Shown piece by piece: positions 6,833 to 6,977 of a stretch of DNA of 6,977 nt. Both the position numbers and the translations under genes were made by a program. Below the pieces are notes generated by a model. It was not told the origin of the DNA, ran no database searches, and saw only the letters and a list, made by a program, of their open reading frames with translations. Origin of the DNA: Chloroflexota bacterium (GTDB taxonomy: Bacteria; Chloroflexota; Anaerolineae; Anaerolineales; UBA11858). The number at the start of each line of letters is the position of its first letter. The stretch's first letter is position 1. The DNA lies in the NCBI GenBank assembly GCA_003513015.1, contig DOTA01000544.1, positions 1 to 6,977 on the forward strand, written 5' to 3'.

Positions 6833-6860
6833 TTATACCCTTCCCGGTCATAAATTGCGC
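6831..6860 (-). promoter_or_regulatory. fba promoter, second copy of the shared 30-bp module
   Basis: On the minus strand TATAAT (plus 6837-6832) is preceded by GAAGGG and, 13 nt before the hexamer, AATTTA within GCGCAATTTATGACCGGG. This matches the operon promoter at 230-259 at 27 of 30 positions. The expected transcription start is about 6825, giving a leader of about 48 nt that ends in the fba ribosome-binding site. Confidence 0.7.
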
Positions 6861-6897
6861 TCTTTTTAGCAGGCAAGAGGCGCAATTTATGACCGGG
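6843..6897. repeat. perfect inverted repeat, 18-bp arms, in the fba upstream region
   Basis: The left arm at 6843-6860 and the right arm at 6880-6897 (GCGCAATTTATGACCGGG on plus) are exact reverse complements around 19 bp. Allowing one bulged G the pairing extends inward to 22 bp (6843-6864 with 6875-6897). The left arm is the upstream element of the fba promoter. The right arm repeats that element facing right, so it could serve a plus-strand gene beyond 6977. The 80 bp after 6897 contain no gene start I can support. Confidence 0.8.
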
Positions 6898-6977
6898 GGT
6901 AGTTAATCGAAATCGTGATGAATATGAGATTTTTGAGGTGGCCGGGAGTTTAGCTTTCCGGGTTATCCAGCCGTAAC

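Noticed and set aside
6918..6953. short plus-strand ORF at the right edge (MNMRFLRWPGV)
   Set aside because: It has 11 codons, no ribosome-binding site and no context. The stretch 6898-6977 is better left as the 5' region of an unseen gene.
6942..6961. CCGG...CCGG hairpin near the right end
   Set aside because: It has a 4-bp outer stem, interrupted pairing and no T-tract, and could easily arise by chance.

Overview
The window is compact bacterial chromosomal DNA with moderate G+C by eye. Genes are tightly packed, often with overlapping or 3-5 bp junctions, and use mixed Shine-Dalgarno strength. I see no mobile element, phage gene, CRISPR array or RNA gene. The combination of an orphan BchI-type AAA+ ATPase, a UroD-superfamily enzyme, a class II aldolase, a soluble cyclic-nucleotide-domain histidine kinase and a small beta-repeat protein fits a Chloroflexota bacterium of the Anaerolineae type. 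This assignment is inference from gene flavour, not from a marker gene.

Layout. The left edge (1-72, minus strand) is the first 24 codons of a protein with a twin-arginine (Tat) signal. A divergent intergenic region (73-265) follows. It carries a clear TATAAT promoter for a rightward cluster of five genes (266-3936): a small beta-repeat protein, a hotdog acyl-CoA thioesterase, a BchI/ChlI-like AAA+ ATPase, a UroD-superfamily protein that is not canonical HemE, and RsmD. Junctions within the cluster are a 1-nt overlap or gaps of 3-5 nt, so it is probably one operon. After 89 bp comes a monocistronic soluble histidine kinase with an N-terminal cyclic-nucleotide-binding domain (4026-5213), ended by a hairpin plus T-run. 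Convergent to it on the minus strand lie a Nudix hydrolase (5265-5765) and, upstream of that, class II fructose-bisphosphate aldolase (5827-6777). A perfect 13-bp-arm hairpin separates these two. The right edge (6778-6977) is another divergent-looking promoter region.

The most interesting signal is not a gene. The promoter of the five-gene operon (230-259, plus) and that of fba (6831-6860, minus) share a 30-bp module, identical at 27 of 30 positions, running from GCGCAATTT to TATAATA. At the fba end the upstream part of the module occurs again as a perfect inverted repeat with 18-bp arms, which would face a rightward gene outside the window. A weaker relative points toward the Tat gene at the left end. 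This looks like a recurrent promoter/operator class with an upstream element unlike a standard -35. In the operon the -10 is so close to the ATG that the mRNA is probably leaderless.

Functionally, the operon mixes probable housekeeping (RsmD 16S rRNA methylation, acyl-CoA hydrolysis) with a tetrapyrrole- or cofactor-flavoured pair (BchI-like ATPase and UroD-like protein) whose partners, BchD/BchH or corrinoid proteins, are not in view. The aldolase is central carbon metabolism, the Nudix protein probably cleans nucleotide pools, and the kinase is a cytoplasmic signal transducer without an adjacent response regulator.
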